Positions 1-7,780 of a DNA stretch of 22,033 bases are shown here, in pieces. The DNA comes from CAZMCH01 sp964564735. GTDB lineage: Bacteria; Poribacteria; DTPJ01. Position 1 is the stretch's first letter, and each line of letters begins with the position of its first letter. The stretch covers positions 1 to 22,033 of the forward strand of contig CAZMCH010000071.1 in the NCBI GenBank assembly GCA_964564735.1, in the 5' to 3' direction. The notes below the pieces were generated by a model. It did not search any database. It was not told the origin of the DNA and was given only the letters and a program-made list of their open reading frames with translations. Position numbers and translations under genes: made by a program.

Positions 1-440
1 TCGTTATCTCTAATCCAAACGTTTCTATTGCACTATCAGGGATGAATAGTATGGCAATGGTTGAAGAAAATTGCGCCGTTGCAGATAACGAAGAGCCGTT
101 AACTCCTGATGAAAGACAGCAGGTTATCGAAATACTTGCTCAAAGTGCCGAACTTGCGAAACTTTATTGCACTGGTTGTAATTATTGTATGCCATGTCCG
201 AATGATATTGATATTCCCGGCAATTTCAGCGCGATGAATCTTCATAGAGTTTTTGGGTTGACTGAATTAGCCAAACAAAATTATAGACGGCTTGGCAAGA
301 AAAGACAAAATGATGGAACTTTTGTTGAGGCATGGGCTTCTGCTTGTGTTGAATGTGGCGAATGTGAGCCAAAATGCCCTCAAAAAATACCAATAATTGA
401 ACAGTTAAAGGAAACTCATTCCGCTCTGGGTGACAATTAA
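1..440 (+). CDS. Aldo/keto reductase with C-terminal [4Fe-4S] dicluster, 3' part only
   Basis: The reading frame is open from base 3, with no start in the window, so the gene is cut by the left edge. The first residues (VISNPNVSIALSGMNS) match the last strand and helix of an aldo/keto reductase barrel, the 'V..AL.GM' segment that precedes the ferredoxin-like tail in this family. The tail carries two cysteine groups: CTGCNYCMPCP, spaced C-x2-C-x2-C-x2-CP, and CVECGECEPKCP, spaced C-x2-C-x2-C-x3-CP. These are ligands for two [4Fe-4S] clusters. Family members are cytoplasmic NAD(P)H-type oxidoreductases joined to an electron-transfer module; the substrate cannot be inferred. The ATG at 42 is internal and should not be taken as the start. 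A strong terminator-like hairpin begins 11 bp after the stop. The family assignment is firm, while the catalytic Asp/Tyr/Lys/His residues lie outside the window. Confidence 0.88.
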   Translation, partial: VISNPNVSIALSGMNSMAMVEENCAVADNEEPLTPDERQQVIEILAQSAELAKLYCTGCNYCMPCPNDIDIPGNFSAMNLHRVFGLTELAKQNYRRLGKKRQNDGTFVEAWASACVECGECEPKCPQKIPIIEQLKETHSALGDN

Positions 441-450
441 GATATTTAAT

Positions 451-483
451 TATAGGATGGTCTTTGATCATCCTATATTTTTT
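451..483 (+). terminator. Hairpin plus T-run between the aldo/keto reductase and the repeat protein
   Basis: TATAGGATG (451-459) pairs perfectly with CATCCTATA (469-477). Three more pairs (460-462 with 466-468, including one G-U) leave a 3-nt loop, and six T follow at 478-483. This is a canonical Rho-independent terminator shape for the aldo/keto reductase transcript. The T-run ends only 15 nt before the ATG of the next gene, so it may instead act as a leader attenuator for that gene. Confidence 0.72.
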
Positions 484-498
484 ACTGAGGCAAAACCC

Positions 499-1617
499 AT
501 GAAAAAACATATTATCATTGTTTTTCTTATAATGACAATTTCTACATCATTAGCTCTATCTGATGATAAGCAAGACAATAATTATATGTCAAAAGGTCGT
601 ATCCCTATTGTCCTTACTTCGACTGCATATTCCGCTGGGCTGTATGGCTGGGGTATTCCATATATAATAGACCCTGAGGATAATGTAACAAGAATCTATG
701 TTGGATCCGAAATGGTGGCTACTTTTGGTGGGTTTGCTCTTTCGCTTTTAGCTACTAATAATTATAGTCAAGGACCTGTTACATCAAAGATGATACAAAG
801 CGGGGCTTTAGCTGGAACTCTTTATGGGATCGCATTACCTGCTATGTTTGCTCCAAGAAAAGATAAGGCTTATGTGGGTGGGGCAATGATTATGACACCT
901 ATAGGGGCATTAGTCGGTTACCGTCTTTCTAGGCTAGGGGGATTGGATGAAGGCGACACCGAGCTTATCAACTTTGGAAGTGTTATAGGCGCAGGCTATG
1001 GGTTAGCTATACCGTATCTAATTAACATAGAAGATAAGAATGACTTTACAGAAGCCAGAATTTATGCTGGTTCAGCGATGGTAGGAATTCCTGTTGGGGC
1101 ATTGGCATTTAACGAGCTTTCTCAAAGATCTGGTATTGATAAGGGTAGAGCAAGATTGATTGAATTAGGGACTTGTATGGGAATATACTATGGCTTTAAT
1201 TTCGTTTGGATGAGAAATCCGGGAAAATCCAGACCTTATATCGGCTCAATGATAGCTACTTTGCCTGTCGGAACTGCTATTTCATACCTATTGACTAATA
1301 ATAAGGAATATTCGGAATCTCGTAGTATGCTAATAATACTAGGAACAATTCTTGGTGATCTATCTGGCAGGGGGATCGCATATTTATTCGGCGCAGATTC
1401 TTTTAGAACAACGTCAATCGGAGCAATGATTATGTCTCCTGTTGGGACTCTTACATCGACCATGCTAACAAAAAATATGACAACAACAAAATCTTTACAA
1501 TCCTCAACACTGATTGATATTTCGTCCAAACTTGCTTTGCTTGGAACAAGCTATTTTTTATCTCGTAATGGCAATGAATTTCCTATTTATATTGATTTTT
1601 GTAATATCGCTTTTTGA
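499..1617 (+). CDS. Exported glycine-rich protein with five ~60-residue internal repeats
   Basis: The start is set at the ATG at 499, not at an upstream in-frame ATG at 430. It follows a GAGG at 487-490 at normal spacing, and it begins a clear signal peptide (MKKHIIIVFLIMTISTSLALS). The 372-residue product has no family I recognise. After the signal it consists of about five units, near residues 41-90, 99-146, 157-210, 221-267 and 278-325, followed by a partial sixth. Each unit follows the pattern G-x3-G-x2-YG-x3-P, a short polar turn, then Y-x-GS/GG-x-M-x3-P-x-GA and a hydrophobic stretch ending in L. The regular small-residue spacing suggests packed hydrophobic helices or beta-hairpins in the envelope, by inference only. 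The gene stands alone between two hairpin-plus-T structures. The stop overlaps the downstream terminator. It could be an inner-membrane repeat protein or an outer-membrane barrel; the sequence does not decide. Confidence 0.75.
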   Translation: MKKHIIIVFLIMTISTSLALSDDKQDNNYMSKGRIPIVLTSTAYSAGLYGWGIPYIIDPEDNVTRIYVGSEMVATFGGFALSLLATNNYSQGPVTSKMIQSGALAGTLYGIALPAMFAPRKDKAYVGGAMIMTPIGALVGYRLSRLGGLDEGDTELINFGSVIGAGYGLAIPYLINIEDKNDFTEARIYAGSAMVGIPVGALAFNELSQRSGIDKGRARLIELGTCMGIYYGFNFVWMRNPGKSRPYIGSMIATLPVGTAISYLLTNNKEYSESRSMLIILGTILGDLSGRGIAYLFGADSFRTTSIGAMIMSPVGTLTSTMLTKNMTTTKSLQSSTLIDISSKLALLGTSYFLSRNGNEFPIYIDFCNIAF

Positions 1618-1636
1618 AAAATAGAAAGCGATTTTT
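1606..1636 (+). terminator. Rho-independent terminator overlapping the stop of the repeat protein
   Basis: ATCGCTTT (1606-1613) pairs with AAAGCGAT (1625-1632). The stem extends by one G-U and one A-U pair and is followed by TTTTT (1632-1636). The TGA stop at 1615-1617 lies inside the hairpin. The 3' side also belongs to a short motif (1630-1651) that recurs near 20674. Confidence 0.65.
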
Positions 1637-1651
1637 CGCTTCACTCAAAAT
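1630..1651. repeat. 22-bp dispersed motif, copy 1
   Basis: The motif (GATTTTTC, then GCTTCACTCAAAAT) matches 20 of 22 bases with 20674-20695, in the same orientation. Both copies lie a short way 5' (plus-strand sense) of the exact 25-bp repeat described separately. Short motifs of this kind are commonly scattered through intergenic DNA in environmental genomes. Confidence 0.6.
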
Positions 1652-1700
1652 AGCATCAGTTGTCTCCTGAACTCAGTGAAGGATCTTCCTGAATTAATAC

Positions 1701-1725
1701 CAAAAATATAATTTCCTAGACAATA
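1701..1725 (+). repeat. 25-bp exact direct repeat, left copy
   Basis: The 25 bases beginning CAAAAATATAATTTCC are identical to 20811-20835 in the same orientation. This copy lies 17 bp beyond the 3' end of the ntrX-like gene, in the short gap between convergent genes. The identity ends sharply on both sides: 1700 is C against A at 20810, and 1726 is A against G at 20836. Confidence 0.9.
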
Positions 1726-1742
1726 AAGAATCTAACTTATAA

Positions 1743-3107
1743 TTATTTTTTTCTCTTATCGATATTATATTGCCTTATTTTTCTATGAAGATTTGTCCTT
1801 TCAATACCAAGTTTCTGTGATGCTTCTGTAATATTCCAGTTGCTTGATTCCAATACTTGAATTATAAAATCTTTTTCAAATTCATTTCTTGCATTTTTTA
1901 AATCCATTTTTTCAACAGAGGGCAAAGGTCTTGAATAATCAAAAAAATTGCTAGGCAGGTCTGATGCCTCAATCGTATCAGAACTTACCATTATTACAAG
2001 CCGTTCAATCAGATTCTTTAATTCTCTGACATTGCCAGGCCATTGATAAGACTGCAATGCTTTTATGGCTGACTGGGATATTTTTTTCTCTTTAACGCCA
2101 TTTTCAACGCTGAATTTCACTAAAAAGTATGTTACAAGCAAAGGTATATCTTCTATTCTTTCTCTAAGAGGTGGGACATATATTGGTATCACATTAAGCC
2201 TATAAAATAGATCCTCTCTAAAACGTCCTTGTTCAACTTCTTTTTTGAGGTCTTTGTTTGTTGCGGCAATGATTCGCACATCTACTTTGATTTGTTCTTT
2301 ACCACCTATTCTGGAAAATTCCTGTTCTTCTATAACTTTAAGCACCTTAGCTTGTGTCCGAAGGCTCATATCTCCAATTTCATCAAGAAACAAAGTTGCC
2401 CCATTTGCTTGTTCAAATTTACCTTGTGTTCGAGATACTGCACCAGTGAAAGAGCCTTTTTCATGACCAAATAACTCAGATTCAATCAGTTCATCTGGAA
2501 TCGCTGCACAATTTACTTGAAAAAATGGCTTATCTGCACGTTTGCTGTTCTTGTGAATAGCCCTTGCAACAAGCTCTTTTCCCGTTCCATTCTCACCAAA
2601 TATAATTACTCTACTATTAGTCGGCGCAACATACATAATCTTGGAAGATAAATCCCGCATAATAGGACTTTCGCCAATTATCTGATAGCGTTCATCTATT
2701 TCCCTTTTTAGCATCATATTTTCTGTTTGGAGTTTCTTCTTTTCAACAGCCTGATCTAACCTTATCAACATTCTTTCAACAGATAGCGGTTTCTCTATAA
2801 AATCTATTGCACCTAATTCCATTGCCCTGACAGCCATATCGATATTGCCATGTGCAGAAACCATAATAACAATCGTATCGAAATTTGACGCTTTAATCCG
2901 ACTGAGTGTCTCCAGACCATCAATTCCACCCGGCATAAGAACATCTAACAAAACAACATCTGGCATTATTATTGGTATCTGCTCAAGAGCTTCTTCTCCA
3001 CTACTTACAGCAAAGGCTTTAAATCCCTCATCCTCAAGAACAGCCTTCAGACTCGATCTGACACTTGGCTCATCATCAACTATTAAGATTACCTTATCAT
3101 CTTGCAC
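1743..3107 (-). CDS. ntrX: NtrX-like sigma-54-dependent response regulator
   Basis: The 454-residue product is a full NtrC/NtrX-type activator. The receiver domain (about 1-125) has the acidic pair D11/D12, phospho-acceptor D55 (VVLLD), S84 and K106. The AAA+ domain has Walker A GENGTGKE at 171-178, the sigma-54 contact loop GSFTGA at 218-223, Walker B LFLDEIGDM at 239-247 and arginines near 297-303. A Fis-type helix-turn-helix at about 421-450 (NITEASQKLGIERTNLHRK) binds DNA. It should activate RpoN-dependent promoters when phosphorylated by the NtrY-like kinase encoded just upstream. The start is GTG at 3107, served by GGAGG nine bases away inside the end of the kinase gene, and the genes overlap by 11 bp. 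That implies translational coupling. NtrYX in other bacteria governs nitrogen, redox or envelope responses; the target here is unknown. No clear GG-N10-GC promoter was seen just upstream of the neighbouring operon starts. Confidence 0.93.
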   Translation of the reverse strand: MQDDKVILIVDDEPSVRSSLKAVLEDEGFKAFAVSSGEEALEQIPIIMPDVVLLDVLMPGGIDGLETLSRIKASNFDTIVIMVSAHGNIDMAVRAMELGAIDFIEKPLSVERMLIRLDQAVEKKKLQTENMMLKREIDERYQIIGESPIMRDLSSKIMYVAPTNSRVIIFGENGTGKELVARAIHKNSKRADKPFFQVNCAAIPDELIESELFGHEKGSFTGAVSRTQGKFEQANGATLFLDEIGDMSLRTQAKVLKVIEEQEFSRIGGKEQIKVDVRIIAATNKDLKKEVEQGRFREDLFYRLNVIPIYVPPLRERIEDIPLLVTYFLVKFSVENGVKEKKISQSAIKALQSYQWPGNVRELKNLIERLVIMVSSDTIEASDLPSNFFDYSRPLPSVEKMDLKNARNEFEKDFIIQVLESSNWNITEASQKLGIERTNLHRKIRQYNIDKRKK

Positions 3108-4635
3108 TGTTTAATTCCTCCGATATAGGAATTCTTATTACAACATTTGTTCCTTTTCCCTCTTCGCTTAGGACATCTATATTTCCGCCCTGATCATCTA
3201 TTATCTTTTTCACTATTGTAAGCCCAAGCCCTGTCCCACCTTTTTTCATTGAAAAATGCGGTGTGAAAAGATTATTCATGTCCTCTTTTGACATTCCAAT
3301 TCCTGTGTCTGCAAATTCTATTTCTGCATATTTTTCTATTTTCTGCTCTGTTTCCATTTCTTTCAATGTTGTGCTAATAATCAATTTTCCACCATCAGGC
3401 ATAGCTTCAACAGCATTTTTTATTATATTAAAGAATGCACGCTTTGTCTGATCAGGATCAATCATGACACAAGGAAGATTATCTTCATATTGCGATATTA
3501 ATTCTATATTTTCTGGAAATTCACCATAAAATCTTATGGAATCTCTAACAACATCATTTATATCCGTTAAAACAAGTTTAATTGCAGGCATTCTTGCAAA
3601 TTGAGAAAACTCATCCAAAAGCCGTTTTAACCTTTCGACTTCATTAACAATCGTATCTGTGCATTCATTAAGTATTTGCTCATATCCATCTGATTTTGAA
3701 TAATAGCGCCGTTTCAGTCTTTCTGCTGATAATTGTATAGGTGTCAATGGATTTTTGATCTCATGAGCAAGTTTTTGAGCGACTTCTCTCCATGCAGCAG
3801 ACTTCTCTACTCGTTTCAGCTCTTCAGAATTTTTGCGTAGTCTTTCAGTCATCTCATTAAAAGAATCGGCTAAAATTCTTACCTCATCAGTTGTTGTTAT
3901 ATCTACAATATAATCAAGATTTCCGCCAGCAAGCTCTCTAGTTCCTAATACAAGCTTATTAATCGGCTCTGTTATTTCTTTCGCTATTAATGAGCTTATC
4001 CATAGTGCAATAAGAAATATTGAAACTGCCACTAGCCCTAATATCGCAATTATTCCACGCCTCATATTTTTAATATCAGAAATTGCAGAAGGTATAATTT
4101 TTCCAACAACAACTATTCCCAATAATGTCTTATAGTCTTCAGATATGCAGGCATTTGCAACCAAAGTAAATTCCTTATTATTTAGTTTTATTGGCTCTTT
4201 TGGCAAAATAGGACCAACTATTGGAAAATGTGATACAGGTGGCAGACCAAGATTCTCCAAAGAAGCTAATTTATTGTAAAGCAATGTTTCTGCATTTGAA
4301 TTAAAAAGTAATTTGCCCGTTTTATTATAGATCGCCAATACATAGCCCTCTGGCAGATTATAATCAACCGCAAATTCAGTATTTCTTTTCAGACCATCTA
4401 TTACATGCGGATCAGATGCGATTCCTCTGACATTTTCAATCATTGGCAAGATGCGGAGTTTATTTAATTCATTTGTCATTATCTCCCATCTGCTTATTCC
4501 TTGAGCTATTATCAAATATGAAACTAAAATAAGGACTACAGTTGGAATCAATGATACAAGCGCAAATACCAATATTAATTTGCCTTTTAGGCTTGTTGCT
4601 GAATGATTTTTTAGTCCAAAAAACAATAAACTCAC
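3097..4635 (-). CDS. ntrY: NtrY-like membrane sensor histidine kinase
   Basis: The 512-residue product has the NtrY layout. Transmembrane helix 1 spans about 19-43, a periplasmic sensor region about 44-190, and helix 2 about 193-217. A HAMP linker follows at about 214-268, then a dimerisation domain with the phospho-acceptor His291 in KLAHEIKNPLTPIQ, which is a hallmark of NtrY. The ATPase has its N box near N403/N407, the G1 box DTGIGM at 443-448 and the G2 box GGTGLGL at 466-472. No PAS domain is evident between HAMP and the kinase core, so it is more compact than the longest NtrY proteins. The start is uncertain. GTG at 4635 has GAGG only 2 nt upstream, which is too close, whereas TTG at 4626 (509 residues) has 11 nt. 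It lies 22 bp after the enolase-family gene and overlaps its partner regulator, so all are probably co-transcribed. Confidence 0.92.
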   Translation of the reverse strand: MSLLFFGLKNHSATSLKGKLILVFALVSLIPTVVLILVSYLIIAQGISRWEIMTNELNKLRILPMIENVRGIASDPHVIDGLKRNTEFAVDYNLPEGYVLAIYNKTGKLLFNSNAETLLYNKLASLENLGLPPVSHFPIVGPILPKEPIKLNNKEFTLVANACISEDYKTLLGIVVVGKIIPSAISDIKNMRRGIIAILGLVAVSIFLIALWISSLIAKEITEPINKLVLGTRELAGGNLDYIVDITTTDEVRILADSFNEMTERLRKNSEELKRVEKSAAWREVAQKLAHEIKNPLTPIQLSAERLKRRYYSKSDGYEQILNECTDTIVNEVERLKRLLDEFSQFARMPAIKLVLTDINDVVRDSIRFYGEFPENIELISQYEDNLPCVMIDPDQTKRAFFNIIKNAVEAMPDGGKLIISTTLKEMETEQKIEKYAEIEFADTGIGMSKEDMNNLFTPHFSMKKGGTGLGLTIVKKIIDDQGGNIDVLSEEGKGTNVVIRIPISEELNSAR

Positions 4636-4637
4636 TT

Positions 4638-4641
4638 CCTC
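4638..4641 (-). promoter_or_regulatory. Ribosome-binding site of the ntrY-like gene, start-ambiguous
   Basis: On the minus strand GAGG is followed by AA and then the GTG at 4635. A 2-nt spacer is shorter than is normally used. The same GAGG stands 11 nt from an in-frame TTG at 4626. Either this gene uses a poor start or translation begins three codons later. Confidence 0.45.
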
Positions 4642-4657
4642 AATGATAGATATGTCA

Positions 4658-5752
4658 TTACAGAGTTATCTTCAATCTCATTCCAAACCCTGGAGCATCT
4701 TCAGAAATATGCAGTATCCCATCTATAAGTTTATAATCCGAAAGATCAGCATTAAGAGTATTAGAAGGTATCCCCTCAATAGTAGGGATATTACCGAATC
4801 CTGCGGACAGATGGGCAGTATAACAGACCTTCAAAGGATCGCCCCATGTATGTGGTGAAGCCAAAATTCCCATTTCTATTATTTTAGGCATAATTTTTCG
4901 CCATTCTGTAAAACCAAATCCGCCTGTATCCATTTGAAGAACATCAATTAGTCTTTCTTTCCCCATTTGTAAAAGAAAATCTATATCCCATCCGCCTTCG
5001 CCATCTGCAATAAATATATCAAGATTTCTACTAGAAAGATAATCTTTCAGCTTGATTAAGTTCTCTCGATTTTCCCTGAAAGGCTCTTCTATCCAATATA
5101 TATTACAATCCGAAACTTTATCAATAAATTTAATCATGTCATCACAAGTATAGCCATCATTAGCATCGACAAGTATTCGGCTTTTGGGAAATGCTTTATG
5201 CACAGCACGAACAATATCAACGTCACGGTTGAAGCCCTCAATATGACCCATCCATTGAAAACCACGTCCTACCTTAATCTTAAAATCACGAAAACCATAA
5301 TCATAATCATCCTGACAACTCTTAAGGACAGCACTAATGCCTCTTGGTGATTCCTCTGGTGTCAGATCATCCATATATATTGCGCCATCATAGCAGGGTA
5401 TAGCTGTATCTCCTTTTGCACCAAGCATTTTATAGACTGGCATATCAAGTATAACTCCTGCAAGGTCGTGTAAAGCAAAATCAATTGGCATTGCAGTATC
5501 ATCAATAACGCCAATTTCTGAATCAAAAAGTTTACCAATTGATCGTCCTATTAGATCAGGCATTTTATCATCAGGTATCCAAGATATCCCCCAACCCATC
5601 GCCCCCTGATCTGTAGTAATTACCCTGATCTGGCTATCAGGACCATCTCCATGATGGCGTATCCTTGCATTTTTCCCAATAGTCCTAGTATATCGGCTTC
5701 TGACCTTTAAAGTCCTTATTTCTCTTATATGATGTTTATTCAAAGACTTCAT
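4658..5752 (-). CDS. Mandelate racemase/muconate lactonizing-type enolase-superfamily enzyme
   Basis: The 364-residue product has the two-domain enolase-superfamily shape: an N-terminal capping region (about 1-115) and a barrel. Visible barrel-end residues are the KxK base FKIK (K158, K160), metal ligands D196 (LVDAND) and E222/E223 (WIEEP), and a third acidic position in ADGEGG (D250 or E252). The His-Asp pair D275 (QMDTGG) and H301 (SPHTWG), with E326 near the end, place it in the mandelate-racemase subgroup. Such enzymes abstract the proton next to a carboxylate, typically racemising or dehydrating sugar acids; the true substrate is unknown. The start at 5752 is chosen because AGGAG lies 5 nt upstream; a longer frame to 5821 would run into the upstream gene. 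It follows the DUF6785-like gene by 11 bp, suggesting that the membrane protein may supply its substrate. Confidence 0.9.
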   Translation of the reverse strand: MKSLNKHHIREIRTLKVRSRYTRTIGKNARIRHHGDGPDSQIRVITTDQGAMGWGISWIPDDKMPDLIGRSIGKLFDSEIGVIDDTAMPIDFALHDLAGVILDMPVYKMLGAKGDTAIPCYDGAIYMDDLTPEESPRGISAVLKSCQDDYDYGFRDFKIKVGRGFQWMGHIEGFNRDVDIVRAVHKAFPKSRILVDANDGYTCDDMIKFIDKVSDCNIYWIEEPFRENRENLIKLKDYLSSRNLDIFIADGEGGWDIDFLLQMGKERLIDVLQMDTGGFGFTEWRKIMPKIIEMGILASPHTWGDPLKVCYTAHLSAGFGNIPTIEGIPSNTLNADLSDYKLIDGILHISEDAPGFGMRLKITL

Positions 5753-5757
5753 TATAA

Positions 5758-5762
5758 CTCCT
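5758..5762 (-). promoter_or_regulatory. Ribosome-binding site fixing the start of the enolase-family gene
   Basis: AGGAG on the minus strand, 5 nt before the ATG at 5752, sits directly after the stop codon of the upstream gene (TAA at 5766-5764). It rejects the longer alternative start at 5821 and suggests translation that re-initiates after the upstream gene. Confidence 0.75.
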
Positions 5763-5763
5763 T

Positions 5764-7671
5764 TTACCAATAGACGAAATCTAATGTCCATTTGTTGAAT
5801 AAATTTCCATATAATTTCCATAATGCAAGCATCATCGCATCACCCATAGTTATACCTAAAAATATCGGCACAGATTTGGTATATCCCTTTAAACCTCCAA
5901 ACTTCAGAATCATCCATTTTAATAACCAAGCTATGAATATTGAAAACCAAAGATACCTCAACATCCATTCGCCACCGAGTATATAGCCTAGTGGATGAAA
6001 GGGCCACCACACAAAAAATCTACTCATTACAACCAAAAAGCTCGTAATAATGCCACCTGCACTAAAATAGATGATATAAAGATAGCTTATACCTGAAGGG
6101 TATCTCAACCAATTAGCAAGCTCAGCAAAAGCCCAATCACCGACCCATGTTTGACCTTCTGTTGCATAACATCTTTGAAGATTCCCAGCCATGCCTGTCA
6201 ATGTCCCAATTACAATAGCGATTATCATTGCGGTAATTAGTGTGCCAATCTGTTTAATCTGTAATTTATCCTTCATATAAAAACTCTCAAGTATATGAGG
6301 CATTGGGCTACTTCTATGTCCATAATCAATAAACTTGAAAAGCGCAAGCTGAGTCAGAGTTGATGCGTCAAAACGTTTCGGTCCAATCATACCCATCATA
6401 AATGAGGTTGGCGTGAAAGGGAAATCATGTGACGGAGGACCAAGTTCTGCCCTGACACGTGTCACTATAATAGATATAATAAAAAATCCTCCCATAAACA
6501 TAATGGCTACCCATATCGCCATACCAGCATAAAAGCAAAACATTATTAAAAGCATAAATCCTATTATTAATCCGATTATTGCAAAACTATATTGACCAAA
6601 TTCATTTTCATAAGAGCCAGTATTTGATCTTAATAATGTCTTTAATACCCTCCATAGATGATTTTTTGACCAAAAGATAAACATAACGAAAAGCACTAAT
6701 ATTGCACCCATGCCTTGTGACCAATAGCCCGGGAACCAGGGCAAATAATTATATCCAACCGCAGAGCCTAGAACCATCTCCATTTTCCAAAACCAATAAA
6801 AAAACCATGTTGAGAATGAAAGATTAACAGGAATAAAAAAGGCAAGACCTATAATGAAGGGCAGAAATTCTATATAAGTCACATCCATAGCGTTCCAAGG
6901 TTTTTCTGTAAAATAAGGTGTGAGATCAAATTTTCCATAGGTAATGCCCGGAATTACAGGATATAGCCTGTGTAAACCATTGAAAAGACTCAACAGAAGC
7001 GTTCCGCAGAATCCATACCAAAACAGCTTGTTTTTAAATAAGGACAGTTTTGGATTTATAAGCCCCAAAGGGATTTGAGCAACTGGAAAAGATAATTTCT
7101 CATATTCCGTCCATTGCTTTCTTAATATAAGGTTTATGCAAATCATGCAGAAATACAAAACAATTAAGAAAGCTGACCAAAAAAGCAAAGGCTTAAACCA
7201 TGTCCAAAAAACTCTTGATTCATAGAAGCTTTCTTCATAAGTATAAAATCCTTCAAGAATACTTCTATTTTGCACAGTAAGCCAATCTGGCAAATACTTA
7301 AAGAATAAGTCCTGCCATTCATTTTCAGGCGTTGCAAACCAGAATGGATGACCTATTGTCTGAGCAAGCATTTCAAGGGTATCATGTCCAGCCGAACCTG
7401 TTGCAATAGCAATCATGGTATATATCAAAAGCATTTCCGAAGGTCTTAAAACAGCCTTTTGATTTATCCTTGCCAAAATTAGGTTTAGCAAGCTTAAAAT
7501 GAATGCGACAAAAACAGCGTTTATAAATAAAGAGTTCAAAGAAAAGCCATTCCAAGTGCTTGATACAGCATAGTTCTCCGCAATCACAATCACTGTTGCA
7601 ATAAATATAACACTGATTCTAATGCCATTTTCTTCTGAAAATTCATTTATATTATCTTTTTTTGCTTTCAT
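5764..7671 (-). CDS. DUF6785/DUF6784-type polytopic membrane protein, possible transporter
   Basis: The 635-residue product is very hydrophobic, with about fourteen candidate transmembrane helices throughout. I recognise the DUF6785-like N-terminal half from segments such as SAGHDTLEMLAQTIGHPFW and RKQWTEYEKLSFPVAQIPLG. The DUF6784-like C-terminal part contains RAELGPPSHDFPFTP, followed by GMIGPKRFD. These families are uncharacterised. The acidic 'E-x2-LSFP' segment recalls the oligopeptide-transporter superfamily, but that is a loose impression. It leads a tight cluster with the enolase-family enzyme (11 bp downstream) and NtrY/NtrX-like genes, which suggests uptake of the enzyme's substrate. 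I see no good Shine-Dalgarno sequence before the ATG at 7671. The family call is from memory of the sequence style and would need a profile search. Confidence 0.75.
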   Translation of the reverse strand: MKAKKDNINEFSEENGIRISVIFIATVIVIAENYAVSSTWNGFSLNSLFINAVFVAFILSLLNLILARINQKAVLRPSEMLLIYTMIAIATGSAGHDTLEMLAQTIGHPFWFATPENEWQDLFFKYLPDWLTVQNRSILEGFYTYEESFYESRVFWTWFKPLLFWSAFLIVLYFCMICINLILRKQWTEYEKLSFPVAQIPLGLINPKLSLFKNKLFWYGFCGTLLLSLFNGLHRLYPVIPGITYGKFDLTPYFTEKPWNAMDVTYIEFLPFIIGLAFFIPVNLSFSTWFFYWFWKMEMVLGSAVGYNYLPWFPGYWSQGMGAILVLFVMFIFWSKNHLWRVLKTLLRSNTGSYENEFGQYSFAIIGLIIGFMLLIMFCFYAGMAIWVAIMFMGGFFIISIIVTRVRAELGPPSHDFPFTPTSFMMGMIGPKRFDASTLTQLALFKFIDYGHRSSPMPHILESFYMKDKLQIKQIGTLITAMIIAIVIGTLTGMAGNLQRCYATEGQTWVGDWAFAELANWLRYPSGISYLYIIYFSAGGIITSFLVVMSRFFVWWPFHPLGYILGGEWMLRYLWFSIFIAWLLKWMILKFGGLKGYTKSVPIFLGITMGDAMMLALWKLYGNLFNKWTLDFVYW

Positions 7672-7728
7672 AGTTTATATCATTTATAGTTTTGTTGTGC
7701 AGTAGCCCAGTGGTTGACCAAATTAATC

Positions 7729-7734
7729 ATTATA
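7729..7734 (-). promoter_or_regulatory. Possible -10 element for the DUF6785-like operon
   Basis: A perfect TATAAT on the minus strand, 57 bp upstream of the ATG at 7671. No convincing -35 hexamer stands at 16-18 bp, so this is only a candidate. If it is real, the leader would be about 50 nt. Confidence 0.3.
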
Positions 7735-7780
7735 GAGCGCTGATTGGATGGATTTGGCAGATTAAAGCGGATAGAAAAAT

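Noticed and set aside
226..510. Minus-strand ORF of 94 codons over the aldo/keto reductase
   Set aside because: It lies antisense to a clear iron-sulfur protein and has no recognisable content or ribosome site.
1638..1742. Insertion-sequence remnant near the left direct repeat
   Set aside because: There is no transposase fragment, and no terminal inverted repeats or target duplication can be defined; the direct repeat alone is not enough.
7672..7780. Sigma-54 promoter as a target of the NtrX-like regulator
   Set aside because: No GG-N10-GC arrangement was found on the minus strand upstream of the DUF6785-like gene; a whole-genome motif search would be needed.
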